Made by a program: the position numbers and the translations under genes. This document shows positions 1-5,524 of a DNA stretch of 5,524 bases, piece after piece (the first letter of the stretch is position 1; each line of letters begins with the position of its first letter). Source of the stretch: Opitutales bacterium (GTDB lineage: Bacteria > Verrucomicrobiota > Verrucomicrobiia > Opitutales > UBA9783); assembly GCA_017479315.1 (NCBI GenBank), contig JAFVCI010000050.1, forward strand, positions 1-5,524. The letters run 5' to 3'. Below the pieces are notes generated by a model. The model was not told where the DNA came from, made no database searches, and was given only the letters and a program-made list of their open reading frames with translations.

Positions 1-489
1 CCGATCGCGCAAGTTCGCAGCGGAAGTGCCATTTTATTCGGCATGGTTAACTTTTTAAACGAATACCCGTTTTTGAAGAATTTGCATTTGTTGCCTACCA
101 TAACCATTCAGGCACCAATTGTACAAATCGAAACCTTGCATATCGGTGATCGCGTCAGTTATGGCGGATCATACGAGGCTAAAAGGGAGCGTAAGGTTGC
201 CGTCGTTGCCATGGGATACAGTCACGGGCTTCCGAAAACGTTAAGTAACTGCGGCAGTATGTGGTTTTCGGACGGTAGTACCTGGTACGCGGCTCCGATC
301 GTCGGAAAGATTTGTATGGATTTGACCGTTTGCGACGTTACCAATGTTCCGCAGGCGGCTTTGGAGCAAGGATGGGCGTCGCCGATTAACGAGCATTACA
401 CGATCAACGACATGTTGACGGATGCGAACCGTTCCCGAAGTGAAATTTCCTTGGGCTTTGCACGCATGGAATGGGTTTATAAGGAATAA
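1..489 (+). CDS. alr: Alanine racemase, C-terminal part (5' end outside window)
   Basis: This PLP-dependent cytoplasmic enzyme interconverts L- and D-alanine and supplies D-Ala for peptidoglycan. The reading frame is open from base 1, so the start codon lies upstream; the ATG at 43 is an internal Met. Visible family landmarks are VRSGSAILFG at the start (family form VRPGIALYG), then the C-terminal beta domain with VAVVAMGYSHGLPK. Its Tyr (codon 217-219) corresponds to the second catalytic base, Tyr265 of the Geobacillus enzyme. PIVGKICMDLTVCDVTN follows (family GRVCMDQ..VDV, Cys-Met-Asp at 313-321). The end, HYTINDMLTDANRSRSEISL to the stop at 487-489, matches the usual Alr C-terminus, so the 3' end looks intact. 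Oddity: the family GYADG motif reads GYSHG here. The next gene is tmRNA, 126 bases downstream with its own promoter. Family assignment is secure; the PLP-lysine half is not visible. Confidence 0.95.
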   Translation, partial: PIAQVRSGSAILFGMVNFLNEYPFLKNLHLLPTITIQAPIVQIETLHIGDRVSYGGSYEAKRERKVAVVAMGYSHGLPKTLSNCGSMWFSDGSTWYAAPIVGKICMDLTVCDVTNVPQAALEQGWASPINEHYTINDMLTDANRSRSEISLGFARMEWVYKE

Positions 490-566
490 GTGCCCATGTT
501 TTGCTCCGTTTTGTATTCGGAAAGCGGGAATTGTGCGCCGAAAACGCATGTATTCTCTATTTTCGC

Positions 567-594
567 TTGACGACACAACATTTTTTCGTATCCT
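567..594 (+). promoter_or_regulatory. Sigma70-type promoter for tmRNA
   Basis: A -35 box TTGACG (567-572) and a -10 box TATCCT (589-594) are separated by 16 bases. Transcription would begin near 601, about 15 bases before the mature tmRNA 5' end at 616, which leaves a short leader for RNase P to remove. The boxes match the consensus at 5 of 6 and 4 of 6 positions. The placement directly before ssrA is the main support. No clear rho-independent terminator for alr is visible between 490 and 566. Confidence 0.6.
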
Positions 595-615
595 GAAGGG
601 AAGTGTTCTTTGACA

Positions 616-1022
616 GGGGGTGTTCCGGATTCGATTTTGCAGGCAACACAAAGGTTGCATGTCGGAGATGACGGTTGGCTTCGTTATCAATCCGTTGGAA
701 AAATAAGTGAAAACAGCAATGTTATTCGCTTCCGTCGCCGCAAAGCGTGCAGGAAACTGCGTTTCCGCTTGGCTGCGTAGGAAAATCAAAACGAATTGTC
801 GGATTGTACAATTCTGCGTTTTATACCGATGCCCGCTCGGGATAAAACGCCGGTTTGCGGGTATAGCAAACGATGTTGCGAACGTTTGCCGTAACTTTTT
901 GCAACTTACGGAGCAACGCAGGTCTCTATGCCGTTGCTTCGGACATTCATGAGAGACTACGCATGTAGAAGCTTTCGCGGTGTTTGTAAAAGACGCGGGT
1001 TCAATTCCCGCCACCTCCACCA
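616..1022 (+). ncRNA. ssrA: tmRNA (transfer-messenger RNA), one-piece
   Basis: tmRNA rescues stalled ribosomes with SmpB and tags the nascent peptide for proteolysis. The acceptor stem is GGGGGTG (616-622) with CACCTCC (1012-1018), followed by discriminator A and encoded CCA (1020-1022). The T arm has stem GCGGG (995-999)/CCCGC (1007-1011) and the 7-base loop TTCAATT. The 5' part carries the conserved GGATTCGA and GCATGTCGG. Pseudoknots can be read directly. PK1: 663-667/679-683 with 671-674/692-695. Second: 816-824/842-850, whose loop 832-836 pairs with 857-861. Third: 866-872/883-889, with 875-879/901-905. Fourth: 912-918/932-938, with 922-927/952-957. A hairpin 793-799/808-814 follows the tag. 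The 407-base length is somewhat above the E. coli tmRNA. The conventional order means it is not the permuted two-piece type. All long reading frames across this interval are spurious. Confidence 0.97.
709..780 (+). other. tmRNA proteolysis-tag reading frame
   Basis: Aligned by eye to E. coli tmRNA, the segment AAATAAGT|GAAAAC matches AAATAGTC|GCAAAC just after PK1, so the resume codon is GAA at 709. It keeps the upstream TA pair at -5/-4 known to set the resume frame. The tag is 23 codons, begins ENSNVIRF, ends RKLRFRLAA, and stops at TAG 778-780. The Leu-Ala-Ala end is the classic ClpXP-type degron, which supports this frame over the other two: one hits TGA at 708-710, the other runs on through the pseudoknots. 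The tag is unusually long, holds nine Arg/Lys and one Cys, and starts with Glu rather than the usual Ala. The frame is well supported; the exact first codon slightly less so. Confidence 0.82.
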
Positions 1023-1105
1023 AAGAAATATAAAAGAAGGAGAAAAAGGTCGTTTGAACGAAGAGGGTTGATTTTTGAGAAGAAAAGTCAGGGGCGCGTG
1101 CTCCG

Positions 1106-1134
1106 TTGTCATTTCTTTCGGAATTTTGTAAGAT
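1106..1134 (+). promoter_or_regulatory. Sigma70-type promoter for the beta-CASP gene
   Basis: TTGTCA (1106-1111) and TAAGAT (1129-1134) are separated by exactly 17 bases, with 5 of 6 and 4 of 6 consensus matches. Transcription would begin near 1141. That gives a short leader containing the purine-rich AAGAGTGGG (1142-1150) just before the TTG start at 1154. The rest of the 1023-1153 gap after ssrA shows no gene I can support. Confidence 0.45.
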
Positions 1135-1153
1135 ATGAAATAAGAGTGGGATT

Positions 1154-2545
1154 TTGGGCGACCGAAGTGTTATTGTGGCATCATTTTTTATTCAGGATTT
1201 AAATCGTAAGAAGGATATCGGCGCGAATTGTTTATCGGTCAAATTTGGCGTGTTTTATTTTATTGTCGACGCCGGGATGGATCCGAAGACGCTCGGAAAC
1301 GAAGCTCTGCCGTGTTTTTCGGCTTTGTCGCCGAACAGCGTGGATTTCATTCTCATAACCCATTGCCATTTGGATCATCTCGGTGCATTGCCGATTTTGT
1401 CAAAGCAACAACCGCAGGCGCAGGTGTTGGTCAGTCTCCCGACGAGTTTGCTGGCACCGCTGATGCTCAAAAATTCCGCCTCGGTCATGACGCGACAGAA
1501 GGAAGAAAAGGATGTACCCGAGTATCCGCTGTTCGATAAGGAAGATATTGCGGCGTTGCAAAAGAAGTTTTTCGTTCTGAAAACCCGGAAAACCTACTGC
1601 CTCGAAAAAGACGGGCAGACGGCGAAAGTCACCATCTATACCGCCGGGCATGTTTTGGGAGCCGTCAGCGTGTTGATTGAATACGAAGGGCGTCGGTTAT
1701 TTATTACGGGCGACATTTTATTTTCCGACCAAAATTCCCTGCGCGGTGCACAAATTCCGCAGTTCGGCAATCCCGATGTGTTGCTTTTGGAAACCACTCG
1801 CGGTGACACCGAACGTACGGCGTTGCGTCGCGACGAAGAAACGCGGTTGCTGGGCATTATTCGCAAAACGATCAAACGCGGCGGCATTTGTCTTATTCCC
1901 GCGTTCGCCCTTGGGCGCATTCAGGAACTGCTGGTGCTGTTTTATCATGCCAAGAAAGCAAATAAATTGCCCGACTGTCCGATTTACTGCTCGGGGCTCG
2001 GCATGTCGCTCGTCAGCGCGTTTGACAAAATGGGTCGAAAGTTACCCGATGTTCATTTCAGCCGACAAATTCTCAAACAGCTGAATGTCAAACAGTTGCG
2101 AAAGCGAACCATCGATCCGAAAACGACGAAACTGAACGTACCGGCGATTTATTTGCTGAGCAGCGGCATGCTGGCGGAACACACGCCGGCGTACAACATT
2201 GCGGCATGTCTGCTGAAAGATAACAAAAATACCGTTTGTTTTGTCGGTTACTGCGATGAAGATACGCCCGGCGGACGTTTGCAACGGGTAGAGCCGAACG
2301 GGAATTTTACGTTTGAGGATTTAAATTACACGACGCCCGTGCGTGCCAAAATTGAACGTTTTGACCTGAGCGGGCACGCCGATCGGGATGATTTGTATCA
2401 ATTCGTTCTGGCGCAACAGCCGAAAATCGTTGTTTTAACGCACGGCGACGCGAATGCGCGGCAATGGTTTTTTGAGAAATTTTCCGCACATAAAAGCGAG
2501 TTTTCCGTTATCGATCCCGATGTCGGGAAGATTTGCGAACTTTAG
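1154..2545 (+). CDS. Beta-CASP metallo-beta-lactamase-fold protein, probable RNase (CPSF73-like)
   Basis: Predicted cytoplasmic zinc-dependent nuclease of 463 residues, the usual size of bacterial CPSF73-like beta-CASP proteins. Metallo-beta-lactamase motifs are in order: VDAG (38-41), HCHLDH (70-75, the two-zinc HxHxDH), TAGHVLGA with His166, and TGDILFSD with Asp187. The beta-CASP insert follows. Motif A is LLLETTRGD with Glu213, and then PAFALGRIQE at 249-258. Near the C-terminus come SSGML (336-340), GYCDEDTPGG (365-374), DLSGHAD with His408 and VLTHGD with His430. All expected metal ligands are present, so it should be active. TTG 1154 is the first possible start after an in-frame TGA at 1136-1138. 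It has GAGTGGG upstream and a promoter at 1106-1134; GTG 1175 is an alternative with a weaker ribosome site. RNase activity is inferred from the family, and the natural RNA substrate is unknown. It stands alone, 330 bases before the next gene. Confidence 0.9.
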   Translation: MGDRSVIVASFFIQDLNRKKDIGANCLSVKFGVFYFIVDAGMDPKTLGNEALPCFSALSPNSVDFILITHCHLDHLGALPILSKQQPQAQVLVSLPTSLLAPLMLKNSASVMTRQKEEKDVPEYPLFDKEDIAALQKKFFVLKTRKTYCLEKDGQTAKVTIYTAGHVLGAVSVLIEYEGRRLFITGDILFSDQNSLRGAQIPQFGNPDVLLLETTRGDTERTALRRDEETRLLGIIRKTIKRGGICLIPAFALGRIQELLVLFYHAKKANKLPDCPIYCSGLGMSLVSAFDKMGRKLPDVHFSRQILKQLNVKQLRKRTIDPKTTKLNVPAIYLLSSGMLAEHTPAYNIAACLLKDNKNTVCFVGYCDEDTPGGRLQRVEPNGNFTFEDLNYTTPVRAKIERFDLSGHADRDDLYQFVLAQQPKIVVLTHGDANARQWFFEKFSAHKSEFSVIDPDVGKICEL

Positions 2546-2875
2546 GTGTCGCGAAGGAAATCTCACGCAACGATGAACAGATATATGTGCAATTTTATCG
2601 GGAAAGGAGTTTTTTTGAAGAGGGGAAGGAGAACAGTCGCAGGTTAAAGGTTTTACGGTAAAGTAAGTTCGCGGAAATCGAAGCAACCGCCTGCGAGATT
2701 GTAAAAACGCAACAAAAGATTGATAAGAGAGCAAAATATCCAAAATCATGAACCGGAAAGTACAATTTTTTTCGCATCAAACACAACAAGTCTCTGCGTG
2801 CAACGGCACGACAGCGTATTTGTCGTTGACGCCCATCGGGTACCGAAGGAGGTTATTCGGCGGTATTATAAACGT
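2546..2875 (+). other. Intergenic gap with weak signals only
   Basis: No gene is supportable in these 330 bases. A frame is open from TTG 2720 into the MATE gene, but its 52 codons look unlike any MATE N-terminus and lack a ribosome site. A weak promoter candidate is TTGTAA (2699-2704), 17 bases, GATAAG (2722-2727); if real, transcription starts after 2720 and excludes the extension. AAAGGAG (2603-2609) precedes a TTG at 2615 that encodes only ten codons. The strong Shine-Dalgarno AAGGAGGT (2846-2853) lies 22 bases before the MATE ATG. An inverted repeat CGCAGG (2638-2643)/CCTGCG (2690-2695) encloses 46 bases and is probably chance. No terminator for the preceding gene is evident. Confidence 0.5.
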
Positions 2876-4240
2876 ATGAAGACCGCTTCTTCGGAAAGTT
2901 TTTGCCTGACGCGTTACAAACCCGGTTCCCTGCGCGAGTTATGGACGATCGTTTGGCCGCTGATGCTTTCGGGCATGTCGGGAACGATCATGGTTTTCAC
3001 CGACCGTTCCATTTTGGCGAGCTATTCTTCGGAAGCCTTTAACGCCTGCTCCGCCGCACAACCGTGGTTCTGGACGTTCGATGGTGCGTTGATGGCATTG
3101 ATTGCCTGCGCCGAAGTCATTATCGGGCGGTTGAACGGCGCACAACGGTATAAAGAAATCGGTCCCGCCGTTTGGCAAATGGTGACACTGGCGTTTGCGA
3201 CGTACCTTGTTTTAATCCCCGTTGCCTTAAATGCGCATTATTTGTTGGCGGATACCATCGAAACACTCGGCGAACCGTACTTGCGCATGCTTTTGATGAC
3301 GCTTCCGTTCGAATTTGCCGGCTTCGGTGCCATTGGTGCCTTTTTCGTCGGGCGCGGCGACACGCGAAAAATTCCGATGGTGGTTATGACCTCCTGCGTT
3401 TTAAACATCATTCTCGACTATTGGTTCGTTTTCGGCGGTCTCGGCGTACCGAGCCTGGGAATTCGCGGGGCGGCACTGGGAACGAATGTCTCCGCGGTTT
3501 TTTCGTTTTTCGTATTTTTGGTGCTGTTTTTGCGCAAAAAATACCGTTCGCATTATGCCGTTCACACGTATCGCTGGTCGTGGGATGTGGTACATCAGTG
3601 TTTGAAGATTGGTTTTCCGAGTACCGTTGCCTATTCCTTTTCCAACAGCGGCTGGGCATTGGCGTATCAATTTTTCGCTCTTAATCTCATCCCCGAACAC
3701 TACAAAGCTTACTGCGTGGCGTTCTCGATTTATAATCTGATGTTTTGCGTTACCGACGGTCTCGGAAAGGCCACGGGAACACTTTGTGCAAACTTTCTCG
3801 GTGCGAACCAACGCCTTTATCTCTCTTCCGTTCTCCGGCAAGGCGTGCGTTTGATTGCGATGTTCGTCGTCGGATTTATTATCTTTTTATTATTGTTTGC
3901 ACAACCGCTGATCGGCTTTTTGGGCTCGAAGGAGTTTGCCTCCAATACCGTCTTTTTTAACCAAACCAACCTTTTCCTGACGTGGTACGTCGGTGTTTTT
4001 GCCTGCGACGCCCTGCGTTATTGCGTCAACGGTTTCCTGTTTTCCCTGCTCAAAGCAAAAGTGATTTTGACCGCGAACGTTATCCTCTATTGGGGCGTTT
4101 GCCTCATTCCGACGTACCTGACGGTAACCTATTGGCATTGGAATCCCGTCATTTATGCCCAAATGCTGGTGCTGAACCAGGTTATCGCCTTGGTCGGCTT
4201 TTACGTTTGGTATAAACGCGGCACTTGGAAGCAGGGGTAA
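2876..4240 (+). CDS. MATE-family multidrug/cation antiporter
   Basis: Inner-membrane exporter that uses a Na+ or H+ gradient to expel organic cations or drugs. From ATG 2876 it has 454 residues, typical for MATE proteins with 12 membrane helices. The N-terminus ends its cytoplasmic part with RYKPGSLRELWTIVWPLML and enters helix 1, which carries TDRSILA. Asp43 matches the conserved helix-1 Asp of NorM (VDT.M.G). The hallmark of the N-lobe is GRGDTRKIPM (159-168), then VLNIILDYWFVFGGLGVP and GIRGAALGTN (195-204). The second lobe starts near GFPSTVAYSFSNS (246-258). The frame is open back to TTG 2720, but that extension is not MATE-like. No good Shine-Dalgarno sits right at ATG 2876; AAGGAGGT lies 22 bases away. 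Substrate cannot be predicted. By eye the helix-7 Glu of NorM is absent (see findings). Confidence 0.94.
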   Translation: MKTASSESFCLTRYKPGSLRELWTIVWPLMLSGMSGTIMVFTDRSILASYSSEAFNACSAAQPWFWTFDGALMALIACAEVIIGRLNGAQRYKEIGPAVWQMVTLAFATYLVLIPVALNAHYLLADTIETLGEPYLRMLLMTLPFEFAGFGAIGAFFVGRGDTRKIPMVVMTSCVLNIILDYWFVFGGLGVPSLGIRGAALGTNVSAVFSFFVFLVLFLRKKYRSHYAVHTYRWSWDVVHQCLKIGFPSTVAYSFSNSGWALAYQFFALNLIPEHYKAYCVAFSIYNLMFCVTDGLGKATGTLCANFLGANQRLYLSSVLRQGVRLIAMFVVGFIIFLLLFAQPLIGFLGSKEFASNTVFFNQTNLFLTWYVGVFACDALRYCVNGFLFSLLKAKVILTANVILYWGVCLIPTYLTVTYWHWNPVIYAQMLVLNQVIALVGFYVWYKRGTWKQG

Positions 4241-4293
4241 AAGTATTTTATCGTTGTTAATTGCAAATCGGGTTGAAGGTGTGGGTTGTGTTT

Positions 4294-4310
4294 CCGGTTC
4301 CTCGGTTTTT
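4294..4310 (+). terminator. Possible weak terminator after the MATE gene
   Basis: CCGG (4294-4297), loop TTCC and TCGG (4302-4305) form a four-pair stem with one G-U pair, followed directly by five T. The stem is short, so termination would be inefficient and read-through into the tolC-like gene is likely. It is listed because of its position between two genes. Confidence 0.22.
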
Positions 4311-4337
4311 CCTTTGGGCTTTCAATCTTTTACGTCA

Positions 4338-4366
4338 TTGACCGAAAGCTGTATTCTGCGTAGCAT
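4338..4366 (+). promoter_or_regulatory. Candidate sigma70-type promoter for the TolC-like gene
   Basis: TTGACC (4338-4343) and TAGCAT (4361-4366) are separated by exactly 17 bases, with 5 of 6 and 4 of 6 consensus matches. Transcription would begin near 4373, only a few bases before ATG 4380 and past ATG 4365. This favours 4380 as the start on this transcript, with an almost leaderless message. The -10 box overlaps the left arm of the hairpin at 4364-4382. Confidence 0.4.
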
Positions 4367-4382
4367 GGAAGATGGTTCCATG
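4364..4382 (+). promoter_or_regulatory. Hairpin covering the TolC-like start codons
   Basis: CATGGAA (4364-4370) and TTCCATG (4376-4382) are perfect complements around the five-base loop GATGG. The stem contains both candidate ATG codons (4365 and 4380) and most of the Shine-Dalgarno-like GGAAG (4367-4371). A second, overlapping perfect palindrome GTTCCATGGAAC (4375-4386) could compete. On transcripts reading through from upstream this could hide the start. A regulatory role is inference. Confidence 0.4.
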
Positions 4383-5524
4383 GAACGGCGGAACAAAATC
4401 AATTCTTTCGGCAAAAGAGTACTCGCGAGCTTCATGCTTTTGTTTCTCGGCGGATGTGCTTCCGTCCCTTCAAAAGATGTTGCGTTAAAAACCGCTTCCG
4501 ATCCTGAGCACGTTTGGAAACCGACGAATATTGCGGTTCAAACAACAACGGAACACACGGAATTGCCGATATTCGAACCCGAAGCCCCTTATTCGCTTCC
4601 GAAACTGCTTGAACTGGGTTTGTCGAAAAATCCGCAAACGCGCGTTGCCTGGTGGAGTGCACAAAAAGCGTTATCTTCGGCGGAACGCGCAAAGGCTCCT
4701 TTTTTTCCGTCCGCAACGGCAACTTTGAGCGGCACGCGAACGCGCACGGGAGATCTTGGGGGACAAAAGGGTTCAACAACGGACACATGGGGTCCCGGGC
4801 TGACGGTCGTATACAAACTGTTTCAATTCGGTGCCGATAAAGCCAATGCCGAAAGTGCGGCTTTTGCGCTTGCCGCCGCGAATTATCAATTTAATTACGC
4901 CCTGCAAACGGCGGTGTTTGCCATTCAGAAGAGTTATTATCAATATGCCGCCGCCGTGACGGCGATTGAAGCGCGCAAAAGCAGTCTGGAGGATGCTGAA
5001 AATTCATTGAAGGAAGCTGAAAGCCGCATGCAAAACGGACTCGGGCGTACACAAGCCGTTCTGTTGGCAAAGGCGGAAAAATTACAGGCGGAGTATGAAT
5101 TGATTGCCGCCGAAGCCGCTTTGGAGCAATGTCGCGCGGAGTTGGCGCTGGCGGTCGGTGTGCCGGTTTCGAAAGAATTCCAAATCGAGGTTACCTTCAA
5201 CGATTTCGAACCGCTCGCCAAAGAGGTTACAACCCTGCTTGAAGGCGCCTTGAAAAACCGCGCGGATATTTTGGCGCAGGAAGCCGCCGTTGAGGCATCC
5301 GAAAAATCACATTTCGCTTCGGAACGTTCCCGTTACCCTTCGATCGAACTCAGCGGCGGGCTGAACCGTCTGCATCACAATACGCCGAGTGCGCCCCGTT
5401 GGCAGAACAATTACAATGTCGGCATCGGGCTTTCGTGGAATTTTTTTGACGGCTTCGACAGGCAATATAAGGCGTTGGAACAGTATGCCGAGTTAAAAAA
5501 ACAGCGGTTTGCGCTGCGGCAACA
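4380..5524 (+). CDS. TolC/OprM-type outer-membrane efflux lipoprotein (3' end outside window)
   Basis: Outer-membrane channel of the OEP family, which forms trimeric exit ducts for tripartite efflux pumps or type I secretion. The first 25 residues form a lipoprotein signal: a basic start MERRNKINSFGKR, a hydrophobic run, then LGGC with Cys26 (codon 4455-4457). Ala at +2 predicts the outer membrane. The first OEP repeat spans roughly residues 50-245, with YSLPKLLELGLSKNPQTRVA, LTVVYKLFQFG, and long Ala/Glu-rich helices around SLKEAESRMQNGLGRTQAVL. The second repeat begins near LLEGALKNRADILAQEAAVE and reaches GIGLSWNFFDGFDRQ before the window ends. 381 residues are visible; perhaps 80-100 are missing. 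ATG 4380 is chosen because GGAAG lies 8 bases upstream; ATG 4365 would add five residues and the frame is open further back. The partner pump is not in the window; the upstream MATE gene is not a usual TolC partner. Confidence 0.92.
   Translation, partial: MERRNKINSFGKRVLASFMLLFLGGCASVPSKDVALKTASDPEHVWKPTNIAVQTTTEHTELPIFEPEAPYSLPKLLELGLSKNPQTRVAWWSAQKALSSAERAKAPFFPSATATLSGTRTRTGDLGGQKGSTTDTWGPGLTVVYKLFQFGADKANAESAAFALAAANYQFNYALQTAVFAIQKSYYQYAAAVTAIEARKSSLEDAENSLKEAESRMQNGLGRTQAVLLAKAEKLQAEYELIAAEAALEQCRAELALAVGVPVSKEFQIEVTFNDFEPLAKEVTTLLEGALKNRADILAQEAAVEASEKSHFASERSRYPSIELSGGLNRLHHNTPSAPRWQNNYNVGIGLSWNFFDGFDRQYKALEQYAELKKQRFALRQ

Noticed and set aside
422..613. 63-codon plus-strand frame overlapping the end of alr and the tmRNA promoter
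   Set aside because: It lies in another frame of alr, then in intergenic sequence; there is no ribosome site and no recognisable protein.
707..952. 81-codon plus-strand frame inside the tmRNA
   Set aside because: It runs through the pseudoknots, which are paired RNA, and uses a frame other than the LAA-ending tag frame.
241..1023. 260-codon minus-strand frame starting MVEVAGIEPASF
   Set aside because: It is antisense to ssrA and to the 3' part of alr. The VEVAGIEPA start is the classic translation of the reverse complement of a T arm plus CCA end, a well-known spurious annotation.
1091..1104. GGGGC-GCGT-GCTCC hairpin after tmRNA, considered as an ssrA terminator
   Set aside because: The five-pair stem is GC-rich but is not followed by a T run, and it abuts the -35 box at 1106.
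2615..2647. Ten-codon frame from TTG 2615 after AAAGGAG
   Set aside because: It is too short and has no leader-peptide features such as repeated regulatory codons or an attenuator behind it.
2720..2875. 52-residue N-terminal extension of the MATE protein
   Set aside because: It starts at TTG without a ribosome site, has no membrane or signal character, and the protein from ATG 2876 already has normal MATE length.
4432..4788. 118-codon minus-strand frame
   Set aside because: It lies antisense to the TolC-like gene, whose signal peptide and OEP motifs are clear in the plus frame.
2876..5524. MATE plus TolC-like pair as a new joint export system
   Set aside because: MATE proteins work without outer-membrane channels, there is no periplasmic adaptor in view, and the TolC-like gene has its own candidate promoter. 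Adjacency alone is not enough.

Overview
The window comes from a Gram-negative bacterium of roughly balanced GC content. Evidence for an outer membrane is a TolC-family lipoprotein. The tmRNA gene is a conventional one-piece gene: the acceptor halves are in normal order with an encoded CCA. That argues against Alphaproteobacteria, whose ssrA is split and circularly permuted. The tmRNA tag is long, very basic and ends in Leu-Ala-Ala. Long tags with this ending are known from Chlamydia, so a PVC-type lineage is possible, but I cannot fix the phylum from this sequence.

Layout, all on the + strand: (1) 1-489, the C-terminal part of alanine racemase (peptidoglycan D-Ala supply), cut by the window start. 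(2) 490-615, a short gap with a good sigma70-type promoter. (3) 616-1022, tmRNA (ssrA), with a readable tRNA-like domain, tag frame and four pseudoknots. (4) 1023-1153, a gap with a promoter for the next gene. (5) 1154-2545, a beta-CASP metallo-beta-lactamase-fold protein, probably an RNase. (6) 2546-2875, a 330-base gap with only weak signals and a misplaced-looking Shine-Dalgarno. (7) 2876-4240, a MATE-family multidrug/cation antiporter. (8) 4241-4379, a gap with a promoter and a start-codon hairpin. (9) 4380-end, a TolC/OprM-type outer-membrane efflux lipoprotein, cut by the window end.

The genes do not form an obvious single pathway. The tmRNA and the beta-CASP protein both belong to RNA or translation quality control, and MATE and TolC-like proteins both belong to export. 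MATE transporters normally work alone in the inner membrane, so the MATE/TolC adjacency need not mean a joint pump. Each gene appears to have its own spacing and often its own promoter, so this looks like ordinary chromosomal core sequence rather than a mobile or defence island. I found no CRISPR, insertion sequence or convincing new system. The points most worth checking are the arginine-rich tmRNA tag and the hairpin and promoter arrangement at the tolC-like start.
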